NCBI GenBank assembly: GCA_902604975.1
Contig: CACLAY010000008.1
Span: forward strand, 1 to 41,638
Source: an uncultured Pelagibacteraceae bacterium
GTDB lineage: Bacteria > Pseudomonadota > Alphaproteobacteria > Pelagibacterales > Pelagibacteraceae
DNA length: 41,638 nucleotides
Direction of reading: 5' to 3'
A program made the position numbers and the translations under genes. Positions 24,718 through 31,847 of this stretch are shown in pieces. The first letter of the stretch is position 1. Each line of letters starts with the position of its first letter. The notes under the pieces are model-generated. The model was not told the DNA's origin, ran no database searches, and saw only the letters and a list, made by a program, of their open reading frames with translations.

Positions 24718-25851
24718 ATGAATTCTATTTCTAAAATCGCAAAAAACAGCACTTATTTACAAATTACTTGGAATGATGGTGAAGAAAGTAAATTTAATTA
24801 CATGTGGTTAAGAGATAATTGTCCTACTGCACATGATAAAGACTCAAGACATAGAATGTTTAATATCTTAGAGGTATCAAAAGAAATAAATCCCAAAAAA
24901 TATTCTTTAAATGGTGATGGCAAATTAGAAATAGAGTGGAGTGAGGGTGACCACACAAGTTATTATGATCCTAAGTGGTTGAGAGAAAATTGTTATACAA
25001 TTAAAAATAAACAAGAATATGTCTCACCTTATCATCTTTGGAATAATAATTTGGAAAAAGAATTTTCGTCGATATGTATTGAACATGATGAAGTAATTAA
25101 TTCTGATGAAGGATTAATAAAGTGGTTAGAACTATTACATCATAAAGGTATAGCAATAGTAAAAAATTCACCAACAGAAAAAAAATCAGGTTTTGATATT
25201 CTTCATAGAATAAGTCACGTAAGAGAAACCTTTTTTAAAACCCCCTTTGAAGTAATCAATATTCCAAAACCAAATAATTCTGCTTACACAGCTCATGCTC
25301 TAAGAAATCATATGGATTTACCTTGGTTTGAATTACCACCTGGTTATCAGTTTTTACACTGTTTAGTAAATGATGCGAAGGGTGGAGACTCTTCTGCAAT
25401 TGATGGCTTTGCAGTTGCTGATTATTTGAGAAAAAATGAAAAAGATATTTTTGAAACATTAGTCTCTGTACCCCTAAAGTTTAGAGATAAAGATTATACT
25501 CAAGAATCTCACCGAAGCTTCCATGCCCCAGCAATTAGTTTAACAAAAGATAAAGATTTTCATGATATTAGATTTAGTGTTGCAACTATGGATGCATTAG
25601 ACTGCCATCCAGACCAAATGGACAAAGTTTATAAAGCTCACCACAGATTTGGCAATCTTTTACATGATGACAAATTTCAAATTAAATTTCGACTAGGACC
25701 AGGAGATATATTTTCTTTTAATAATAGGCGTGTTTTACACGGTAGAACAGCTTTTGATCCAAATTCAGGTCATCGTCATCTTCAAGGATATTACCTAGAT
25801 AGAGATGAGATAATTGGCAGATTAGAATATCTTAAACAATATAAATCATAA
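24718..25851 (+). CDS. Gamma-butyrobetaine dioxygenase (2OG/Fe(II)-dependent, carnitine-forming)
   Basis: A 377-residue two-domain oxygenase. Residues about 1-100 form the BBOX N-terminal (DUF971-like) domain with 'YMWLRDNCPTAHD' and 'WLRENC'; residues about 125-370 form the TauD-type catalytic domain with iron ligands H198, D200 (NHMDLPWFE) and H341 (RRVLHGRTAF), and a 2OG arginine in 'SGHRHLQGYYLDRDE'. Ligand positions and length are almost those of gamma-butyrobetaine and trimethyllysine hydroxylases. The product carnitine would feed the operon at 18242. Only one of the clustered zinc cysteines of the human N-terminal domain is kept. Its last 6 bp overlap the convergent GDPD gene. Confidence 0.8.
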   Translation: MNSISKIAKNSTYLQITWNDGEESKFNYMWLRDNCPTAHDKDSRHRMFNILEVSKEINPKKYSLNGDGKLEIEWSEGDHTSYYDPKWLRENCYTIKNKQEYVSPYHLWNNNLEKEFSSICIEHDEVINSDEGLIKWLELLHHKGIAIVKNSPTEKKSGFDILHRISHVRETFFKTPFEVINIPKPNNSAYTAHALRNHMDLPWFELPPGYQFLHCLVNDAKGGDSSAIDGFAVADYLRKNEKDIFETLVSVPLKFRDKDYTQESHRSFHAPAISLTKDKDFHDIRFSVATMDALDCHPDQMDKVYKAHHRFGNLLHDDKFQIKFRLGPGDIFSFNNRRVLHGRTAFDPNSGHRHLQGYYLDRDEIIGRLEYLKQYKS

Positions 25852-26484
25852 ATTTTCAAATATAAGATTATTATTTTTATTATATTTTAAAAATTCTTTT
25901 CGAGTTTTTATTGTGTAGTAATATTTTTCCTTATTAATCATTTGCACTTTCTTGTTTTCTAAAAACTTTTTATCCAAAATTAGATATTTAATTTTTTTAT
26001 TTAAACCATATTTTAAAATCGACTTAACACTATCTCTATTGGAAAAAGAAATTCCAACTTTAACTTTCGAATTAATTTTTAAAAGATCGTAGATATTTTT
26101 GTGCTTAAATGAGATAAAAATACATTTTTTAAATTTCCTGGTCTCATTTATTAACTTATATAAGAGTTTTTTTCTTAGTAATGGTTTTATCTCTATAAAT
26201 ATAGGAAATTTATTTTTAGATAGCTCTAATACATCATTTAAAAGAGGTATTTTAAATTTTCTGTTATTAATTTTTTTTAAATCTCCATGATTAATATTTT
26301 TTATGCTTTTATTGATTTTGAAAATTCTTTTTAAAGTAAAATCATGAAAGCATACAAATTTATTATCTTTAGTTAAGTGAATATCTGTTTCAATTCCATA
26401 TTTTCTTTTAAAGGATGCTCTAAAAGACTCTAAACAGTTTTCACTGTAATTTTTATTCACAATTCCTCTATGAATTATATGCAT
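25846..26484 (-). CDS. Glycerophosphodiester phosphodiesterase (GDPD) family protein
   Basis: A 212-residue TIM-barrel phosphodiesterase, shorter than the usual 240-250. Catalytic and metal residues are visible at the start: H5-R6-G7, E15 (SENCLESF), E32 and D34 (GIETDIHLTKD), H47 (CFHDFTL). The second half keeps 'PIFIEIKP' but is otherwise divergent and very Lys/Asn/Ile-rich. It would release glycerol phosphate and an alcohol such as choline from glycerophosphodiesters, which suits the betaine locus. No signal peptide, so cytoplasmic. The start ATG lies 2 bp past the U-tract of the proX terminator and has no ribosome site. Confidence 0.78.
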   Translation of the reverse strand: MHIIHRGIVNKNYSENCLESFRASFKRKYGIETDIHLTKDNKFVCFHDFTLKRIFKINKSIKNINHGDLKKINNRKFKIPLLNDVLELSKNKFPIFIEIKPLLRKKLLYKLINETRKFKKCIFISFKHKNIYDLLKINSKVKVGISFSNRDSVKSILKYGLNKKIKYLILDKKFLENKKVQMINKEKYYYTIKTRKEFLKYNKNNNLIFENL

Positions 26485-26486
26485 GT

Positions 26487-26520
26487 AAAAAAAAAGGGCT
26501 CTGTTTTCACAAAGCCCTTT
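26487..26520 (-). terminator. Rho-independent terminator of proX
   Basis: An 8-bp perfect inverted repeat (arms 26493-26500 AAAGGGCT and 26513-26520 AGCCCTTT) encloses a 12-nt loop; on the minus strand it runs into nine U residues (A-run 26487-26495). It starts about 22 bp beyond the proX stop codon and ends just before the GDPD start. On the plus strand it is followed by 'ATTATTTTTT', so it may also stop plus-strand transcription. Confidence 0.88.
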
Positions 26521-26542
26521 ATTATTTTTTAAAGTTTAATTT

Positions 26543-27553
26543 TTAGTTAGGTAACCAACTTTTCCACTTATCTGGATTGTTGTCTAACCACTCATTCACT
26601 ACTTCTTTTACGTCTCTTTTTTTGATGTCAACTTCAACAAGCATCTTAGCTTGGTCTAAGTTGTCTAATTTCATTCTTTCAAAAAAAGCTTTTGCTTTAG
26701 CATGTTCTGGTTTTGCAAATGTATCAGGATTTCCATAATTCATAGTGTAATCTTTATCCCAACCAGTTGCTGGCCATCCATCTGTACCACAAGTTTTCCA
26801 GTTGTTTGCTTCAGTAAATGTATCTCCTTCACAGGTTTTGTAATCAGGAAGACCTACTCCTACCATATCAAACTCACCAAAGAACCAGTGTGGTGACCAT
26901 AGGTATAATAAGAATGGCTCTTTTCTCATGTAAGCAGCTTTAGCTTCTGCAACTGCAGCAGCTTCTGTTCCAAGTTCATCTGCTTGAAAGTCAATTCCTA
27001 AAAGATCTAATCTTTTTTGGTCGTGACAGTTCCAACCAGCTACAGGACATCCAATTAATCTTCCTTTACCGCCAGTTTCAATTGTTGCAAACTCTTTTTT
27101 GTATTTGTTTAAATCTCTCCAAGATTTAATTCCAAATTTCTCAGCTGCATATCTTGGGATCCAGTAATCAGACATACCGATAATTCCAGTTGTTCCTAAA
27201 AGATCAACTGTTCCATCTCCCTTATATGATTTTACAACTTTACCATCATAAATTAAATCTTCGTTAAACATAACATCATCTGCTTCTGCATAACTCGGCC
27301 AGCTTTCACAAGCAAAATCAAGTTCACCAGCAGCAATTGCTTCCCATAATCCAGTTCCTGAAGGGAATACTGTTTGTTTAATTTTATAGCCCATTTCTCT
27401 TTCAAGAATTCCTACTGCAACTTCACAAGTAATAATTCCACCTGTCCAGTCAGCAATAGCAGCATGTAATCTTTTTGCATTTGCCTGAGTAAGACTAGCA
27501 AATAAAATTACGAAAGATAAAAATAGAGCTGATATTGTTTTTGATAACCTCAT
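26543..27553 (-). CDS. proX: Glycine betaine/carnitine-type ABC transporter substrate-binding protein (ProX/OpuAC)
   Basis: A 336-residue exported binding protein. Signal peptide with hydrophobic core 'ISALFLSFVILFASL' and cleavage near ANA/K (about residue 27). The mature part is an OpuAC domain: 'IADWTGGIITCEVAVGILE', 'ACESWPSYAEAD', 'SDYWIPRYAAEKFGI', 'LYLWSPHWFFGEF' and a C-terminus ending in Trp-rich 'WLDNNPDKWKSWLPN'. Several Trp residues could make the aromatic box for a trimethylammonium group. Four Cys in two close pairs (AGWNC, TCEGD, KTCGT) suggest disulphides. Good Shine-Dalgarno AGAGAGG (27560-27566), own promoter candidate and terminator point to high expression. Confidence 0.9.
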   Translation of the reverse strand: MRLSKTISALFLSFVILFASLTQANAKRLHAAIADWTGGIITCEVAVGILEREMGYKIKQTVFPSGTGLWEAIAAGELDFACESWPSYAEADDVMFNEDLIYDGKVVKSYKGDGTVDLLGTTGIIGMSDYWIPRYAAEKFGIKSWRDLNKYKKEFATIETGGKGRLIGCPVAGWNCHDQKRLDLLGIDFQADELGTEAAAVAEAKAAYMRKEPFLLYLWSPHWFFGEFDMVGVGLPDYKTCEGDTFTEANNWKTCGTDGWPATGWDKDYTMNYGNPDTFAKPEHAKAKAFFERMKLDNLDQAKMLVEVDIKKRDVKEVVNEWLDNNPDKWKSWLPN

Positions 27554-27585
27554 TTATTTCCTCTCTTTTAATTAATTAAAGTCAT

Positions 27586-27615
27586 ATTTTAAAACAAAAA
27601 ACACTAGTTTGTAAA
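27586..27615 (-). promoter_or_regulatory. Candidate sigma-70 promoter of proX
   Basis: Read on the minus strand: TTTACA (27615-27610, 5/6 match to TTGACA), 18-bp spacer, TAAAAT (27591-27586, 5/6 match to TATAAT). A start near 27579 would give a leader of about 25 nt containing the AGAGAGG ribosome site. The -35 hexamer lies inside a small inverted repeat AGTTT-AC-AAACT. This gives proX a separate, stronger transcript from the upstream permease gene. Confidence 0.45.
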
Positions 27616-27636
27616 CTGTGAATAATGTTGCCCTTG

Positions 27637-29760
27637 CTAGCTTTTTAAACCTAAGGCTTCTCTTTGTTTTTTGGTCCAAGCAAGTGAAATTCTGTCAATA
27701 ATTATTGCTAATAGCACAATCCCTATACCCGCAGCTAAACCTCTTCCCGTGTCAGACCTTGCTAACCCATTGAATACTTCCAAACCTAAACCTTTTCCGC
27801 CTATCAATGGTGTAACGATTTGCATTGCGAAAGCCATAATTACTGTTTGATTAAATCCAATAACTAAACTTGGAATTGCTAATGGAAATTTTATTTTGTT
27901 TAAAGTTTGTAGAAGAGTTCCCCCAAATGAACGTGATACCTCTGAATAAGTACCAGATACCTGTGTTAAGCCTAAAGAAGTTAATCGAATGATTGGTGGT
28001 ATTGAGTATATTACTGTTGCTAATACAGCGGAAACAATACCTCCGCCAAAAAACATCAATACAGGAATTAGATAACAGAAGTATGGCAATGTCTGCATTG
28101 CATCTAAAACTACATTTTGAACATTTCTAAATCTTTCATTGTATGACGCAATTATTCCAAGCGGAACTCCAATTATAAAACATAAAGCTACTGAGACCAA
28201 AACAGATGATAATGTAATCATTGATTGAGGCCATATCCCACAAGCACCAATAAAAAGTAATAATATTGCTGTAATAATTGCAAATCTGATACCAACAGTA
28301 AAATATCCAATTGCTGCAAATACCCCTAGTGTATACCACCACGGCACATGAGTTAGGAACATATCAAGTGGTCTTAAAAGTTTAAGATATACAAATCCTC
28401 TAAGAGCTTTTGTAAATGCAATAAAACTAGGATTAACAGTTAAAGACTCTACACTATTAGAAATTGGTTGTCTTATTGATAATCTCCACTCTTCAGGAAA
28501 TGATCCTATACTTATCATATAAGAGTCAACGAATGATATAGTCAGAACAAGTAAAAAAGATGGAATGATATAATATCTTCTAGAAATTATTTCACCAATA
28601 TCTCTTGCTGTTTGTCTATTTGCTAACGAAATACAAAATTCAAATACATATGCAATAAATTTTGTCAAATTTGTACAAACAAAATTAATTAAACCACCTA
28701 AAAATTCTAAAGGCTTTTCTATAATTCTTGCGATAGTAAATTTTTCCCAAGATTGAGGAAGTAAATAAAATTTTTGAACGTTGGATGGAAGTATTTGTTT
28801 CGTTTTACTAAATGACATACTAAATCTATCAAACATTATTGCCATGAAGAGAATACAGAGTCCTCCTTCCATTGCCCATCCAACATCAAGTCTTCTAATT
28901 GCTTGCCAGACTTGACCACCAATTCCTTCAGCTCCAATAAAACATGCCAAAACCACAAGCGCTAAAGCCATCATTATCACCTGATTAATTCCCATCATTA
29001 TACTTGGTAGTGAGAGTGGAATTTTAATTTTAAAAAGTAGTTGTAACTTACTTGATCCAAATGAGGTTGCAGATTCAATTGTTTCTGCTGAAACTTGTCT
29101 TATACCAGTATTTGTTAATCTTATTATTGGAGGCATCGAGTAAATCATAGTGGCTAATATTGCTGGCGCTCCTCCAATTCCAAAAAAGAAAAGAGCTGGA
29201 AAAAGATAAACAAACGCAGGCATTACTTGCATTGTATCTAAAATAGGCTTCATAAAATTTTCAAATCTGTCACTTTGTGAACAAAGCACACCTAGAGTCA
29301 CTCCAACTACGACACATAGTAAAACTGATAAACCCATCAATGCTACCGTTTGCAGAGATGGTTCCCACATTCCTGTTGCACCCCAAAAATAAATGACAAA
29401 TAAAGAGTACAATCCTAACCTTAAACCACCTGCAATTAAACAGGGTAAAAATATTAATGCTGCAATTAATAACCAGGGCGAGTCGATCAAAAAATCTTCA
29501 ACGAAGTAATATACATTTTTAATATAGCTAGCTATTATTTTGGTAATCCATCTATAATTTTTCTTTAAATAATCTTCACCTTCGTTTACCCATGCTGTAA
29601 ATGTAAATTGGTCCGTGACAACCTTTGGCATTTTTGAGGGACCTTCGCTTTGAAAAGATAACCACAGTGCAACTAAAAATGTTATTAAGATTACAGAATA
29701 TGTAATAATATTTTTTGATGAATTTGGCTTTCCTTGGATACTTGCTACTTCAGATGACAT
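27637..29760 (-). CDS. proW: Glycine-betaine-type ABC permease, tandem fusion of two ProW domains
   Basis: A 707-residue inner-membrane protein containing two complete binding-protein-dependent permease domains. Domain 1 spans about 135-320, with 'DTMQVMPAFVYLFPALFFFG' and the EAA loop 'ESATSFGSSKLQLLFKIKIP' (about 229-248); domain 2 spans about 510-700, with 'DAMQTLPYFCYLIPVLMFFG' and 'EVSRSFGGTLLQTLNKIKFP'. Usual ProW has one such domain (about 350 residues) and works as a homodimer; here one chain supplies both halves, each with its own N-terminal membrane extension. It is 83 bp upstream of proX. The two EAA loops have diverged, so they may bind different ATPases. Confidence 0.9.
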   Translation of the reverse strand: MSSEVASIQGKPNSSKNIITYSVILITFLVALWLSFQSEGPSKMPKVVTDQFTFTAWVNEGEDYLKKNYRWITKIIASYIKNVYYFVEDFLIDSPWLLIAALIFLPCLIAGGLRLGLYSLFVIYFWGATGMWEPSLQTVALMGLSVLLCVVVGVTLGVLCSQSDRFENFMKPILDTMQVMPAFVYLFPALFFFGIGGAPAILATMIYSMPPIIRLTNTGIRQVSAETIESATSFGSSKLQLLFKIKIPLSLPSIMMGINQVIMMALALVVLACFIGAEGIGGQVWQAIRRLDVGWAMEGGLCILFMAIMFDRFSMSFSKTKQILPSNVQKFYLLPQSWEKFTIARIIEKPLEFLGGLINFVCTNLTKFIAYVFEFCISLANRQTARDIGEIISRRYYIIPSFLLVLTISFVDSYMISIGSFPEEWRLSIRQPISNSVESLTVNPSFIAFTKALRGFVYLKLLRPLDMFLTHVPWWYTLGVFAAIGYFTVGIRFAIITAILLLFIGACGIWPQSMITLSSVLVSVALCFIIGVPLGIIASYNERFRNVQNVVLDAMQTLPYFCYLIPVLMFFGGGIVSAVLATVIYSIPPIIRLTSLGLTQVSGTYSEVSRSFGGTLLQTLNKIKFPLAIPSLVIGFNQTVIMAFAMQIVTPLIGGKGLGLEVFNGLARSDTGRGLAAGIGIVLLAIIIDRISLAWTKKQREALGLKS

Positions 29761-29839
29761 ATAATCTAAAATTTAAAATAAATAATTTTACTTTTAAAGA
29801 AAAATATTGTCTATTTTTGTGTTATTAAAATAACAAAAT
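29761..29839. promoter_or_regulatory. Divergent region between the tandem permease and the second proV
   Basis: A 79-bp, nearly pure A/T gap that must hold two promoters. A 7-bp inverted repeat with 2-nt centre (TGTTATT at 29820-29826, AATAACA at 29829-29835) stands immediately before the ATG of the second proV at 29840, where a ribosome site would be expected; none is visible. The repeat could be an operator or a start-occluding hairpin. Promoter hexamers cannot be chosen with confidence. Confidence 0.35.
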
Positions 29840-30886
29840 ATGAATAATCAACCAAAAATAACGTGTTCAAATGTTTGGAAATTATTTGGTTCTGACGAAC
29901 AAAGAATAATTAAAGATTTAGATAAAAGCTTATCAATAAAAGAAGTTCAAGAAAAGACTGGACATGTAGTTGCAGTAAAAGATGTTAGCTTTTCAATTGA
30001 GAAAGGTGAGACATTTGTTGTAATGGGTTTATCAGGAAGCGGAAAGTCAACTTTAGTTAGATGTATTTCAAGATTAATCGAACCAACTTCTGGAACAGTT
30101 AAAATGGATGATGTTGATGTAACGAAAATGAGTGGCAGAGAATTATTAGATTTAAGAAGAAATAAAATGAGCATGGTTTTTCAACACTTTGGTTTATTTC
30201 CACATAGAACAGTTGTGGAGAATATTGGATATGGTTTAGAGATTAGAGGAAATAAAAAAAATGATAGAGTAGAAAAATCAATGGAAGTTTTAAAAATGGT
30301 TGGTTTAGAAGGTTGGCACAACAATTACCCAAGAGAGTTATCAGGAGGAATGCAACAAAGGGTGGGTTTAGCTCGTGCATTAGCTGTAGATCCAGAAATT
30401 TTAATTTTTGATGAACCTTTTTCAGCATTAGATCCATTAATTAGAAGAGAAATGCAGGACGAATTATTAAAAATTCAAGAAAAATTACAAAAGACAATGG
30501 TATTTATTACTCATGATTTTTTAGAAGCAATAAAAATGGGAGATCATATCGCCATTATGAAAGATGGAGAAGTTTCTCAAGTCGGAACACCAGAGGAAAT
30601 TGTTGCAAATCCCAAAGACCAATATGTAAAAGATTTTTGCGAAGATGTTCCAAAATATAAAGTATTAAGTGCAAGTAAAGTAATGAGGGAGGAATGTTGC
30701 GATGACACAAAAAAATTATTTGAAAATGGATCTAATAATATTCCACACGACTCAAAGATTGAGACATTGATTGATAAATTAGTAGATACAGATCAAAAAT
30801 TTCCAGTTGTAGATACAAAAACTGGAAAATTGATTGGTGAAATAGACAGGGCGATAGTAATGAAATCTATGAAGTCTGCTAGCTAA
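29840..30886 (+). CDS. proV: Second glycine-betaine-type ABC transporter ATP-binding protein (ProV-like)
   Basis: A 348-residue ATPase with the ProV N-terminal extension ('SIKEVQEKTGHVVAVKDV'), Walker A GLSGSGKST, 'MVFQHFGLFPHRTV', signature LSGGMQQRVGLARAL, Walker B in the form IFDEPFSALDP, and H-loop 'FITHDFLEAI'. The C-terminal part ends 'KFPVVDTKTGKLIGEIDRAIVM', a recognisable CBS-type half motif. It diverges from the tandem permease, with which it could work. It differs from the 23578 copy in Walker B (DEPFSALD versus DEAFSALD) and in the tail. Its end overlaps the convergent EamA gene by 8 bp. Confidence 0.9.
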   Translation: MNNQPKITCSNVWKLFGSDEQRIIKDLDKSLSIKEVQEKTGHVVAVKDVSFSIEKGETFVVMGLSGSGKSTLVRCISRLIEPTSGTVKMDDVDVTKMSGRELLDLRRNKMSMVFQHFGLFPHRTVVENIGYGLEIRGNKKNDRVEKSMEVLKMVGLEGWHNNYPRELSGGMQQRVGLARALAVDPEILIFDEPFSALDPLIRREMQDELLKIQEKLQKTMVFITHDFLEAIKMGDHIAIMKDGEVSQVGTPEEIVANPKDQYVKDFCEDVPKYKVLSASKVMREECCDDTKKLFENGSNNIPHDSKIETLIDKLVDTDQKFPVVDTKTGKLIGEIDRAIVMKSMKSAS

Positions 30887-31811
30887 TCTCTCTACTAACT
30901 TTTGTACTTTTTGTTTTTATTTTATCTCTCCAAATTATAATCATTCCAGCAAATACTATTACAAATACACCTGGAAATAATTGTTCCCAAGGCGCTTCGT
31001 TAAAAAATAACCACCCTAAAATAAAAGAGGATGGAATACCAAAGTATTCAAAAGATGCCATCTTGCTTGCAGAAATTAATCTATAAGCATAAATAAAAAG
31101 TATTGCAGCGGTTCCTCCAAGTATTCCAGTCAATGTCATTAAAAAAAAATCCTGGGTACCTTTTATTTCTGTATGCCCAGTAGTAATAAAAAATAATATT
31201 ACTCCACCAATTACATTAAAGATTAAAGTATAAAGTTGTATTTTTGCCGTTGAGTGTCCATCAGGTATAAATTTTAAAATTATTACTGTAAAAGCCCAAG
31301 CAATCGCAGTTAATATTGGAAAAATTGAATAAAAACTAAATATATCGCTACCTGGTTGAACAATTAAAACAACTCCAAAAAATCCAATAAAAATTGCTGA
31401 CCATCTATAAATACCTACTTTATCTTTTAAAAAAATTATAGATAAAATTACTATGAAAAACGGTGATGAAAAAGTAAGAACCATTGCAGTTGCAAATTCA
31501 AGGTTAATTACTGAAATAAATATAAAGATATTCATCGACAAGAATGCCAGACCTCTTAAAAAGCTTAAAAATATAAATTTTTTGTTTAAATTTTTGAAAA
31601 TTGAAAAATACTCTTTTGTAAATAGAATTAAAACAAAAAGCGGAATAATACCTGCAATATTTCTAAAAACAGCAAGCTGAATTACCGAATACTCATCTCC
31701 CAAAAACTTAATTACAACCATATACATATCTACGCATAGAATTGCTAAGAGCATTGTAACTATTGCTAAATAAGTATTTTTTAAATCTGTTTTTTCAGAC
31801 GAAATATTCAT
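30879..31811 (-). CDS. EamA/DMT-superfamily membrane transporter
   Basis: A 310-residue protein with about ten membrane helices in two EamA repeats: first half ending 'FIGFFGVVLIVQPGSD', second half with 'GGTAAILFIYAYRLISASKMASFEYFGIPSSFILGWLFFNE'-like features (the Y-A-y-r-x-x-x-A-s-x-x-x-x-x-x-Y motif common in RhaT/EamA proteins; quoted loosely), and a basic C-terminal tail. It is transcribed alone, diverging from the iron alcohol dehydrogenase across 36 bp and converging on the second proV with an 8-bp overlap. Substrate unknown. Confidence 0.85.
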   Translation of the reverse strand: MNISSEKTDLKNTYLAIVTMLLAILCVDMYMVVIKFLGDEYSVIQLAVFRNIAGIIPLFVLILFTKEYFSIFKNLNKKFIFLSFLRGLAFLSMNIFIFISVINLEFATAMVLTFSSPFFIVILSIIFLKDKVGIYRWSAIFIGFFGVVLIVQPGSDIFSFYSIFPILTAIAWAFTVIILKFIPDGHSTAKIQLYTLIFNVIGGVILFFITTGHTEIKGTQDFFLMTLTGILGGTAAILFIYAYRLISASKMASFEYFGIPSSFILGWLFFNEAPWEQLFPGVFVIVFAGMIIIWRDKIKTKSTKVSREIS

Positions 31812-31847
31812 TTATAATTTTTTAAAATTGTATACTTTATCTACGAT
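31812..31847. promoter_or_regulatory. 36-bp divergent promoter region with a symmetric -10-like element
   Basis: Between the start codons of the EamA gene (minus) and the iron alcohol dehydrogenase (plus). GTATAC at 31830-31835 is self-complementary, giving TATACT on the plus strand (31831-31836; 5/6 match to TATAAT) and TATACA on the minus strand. One melted region could serve both directions, with leaders of about 5 nt (plus) and about 12 nt (minus). No Shine-Dalgarno is seen for either gene. By-eye prediction. Confidence 0.38.
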
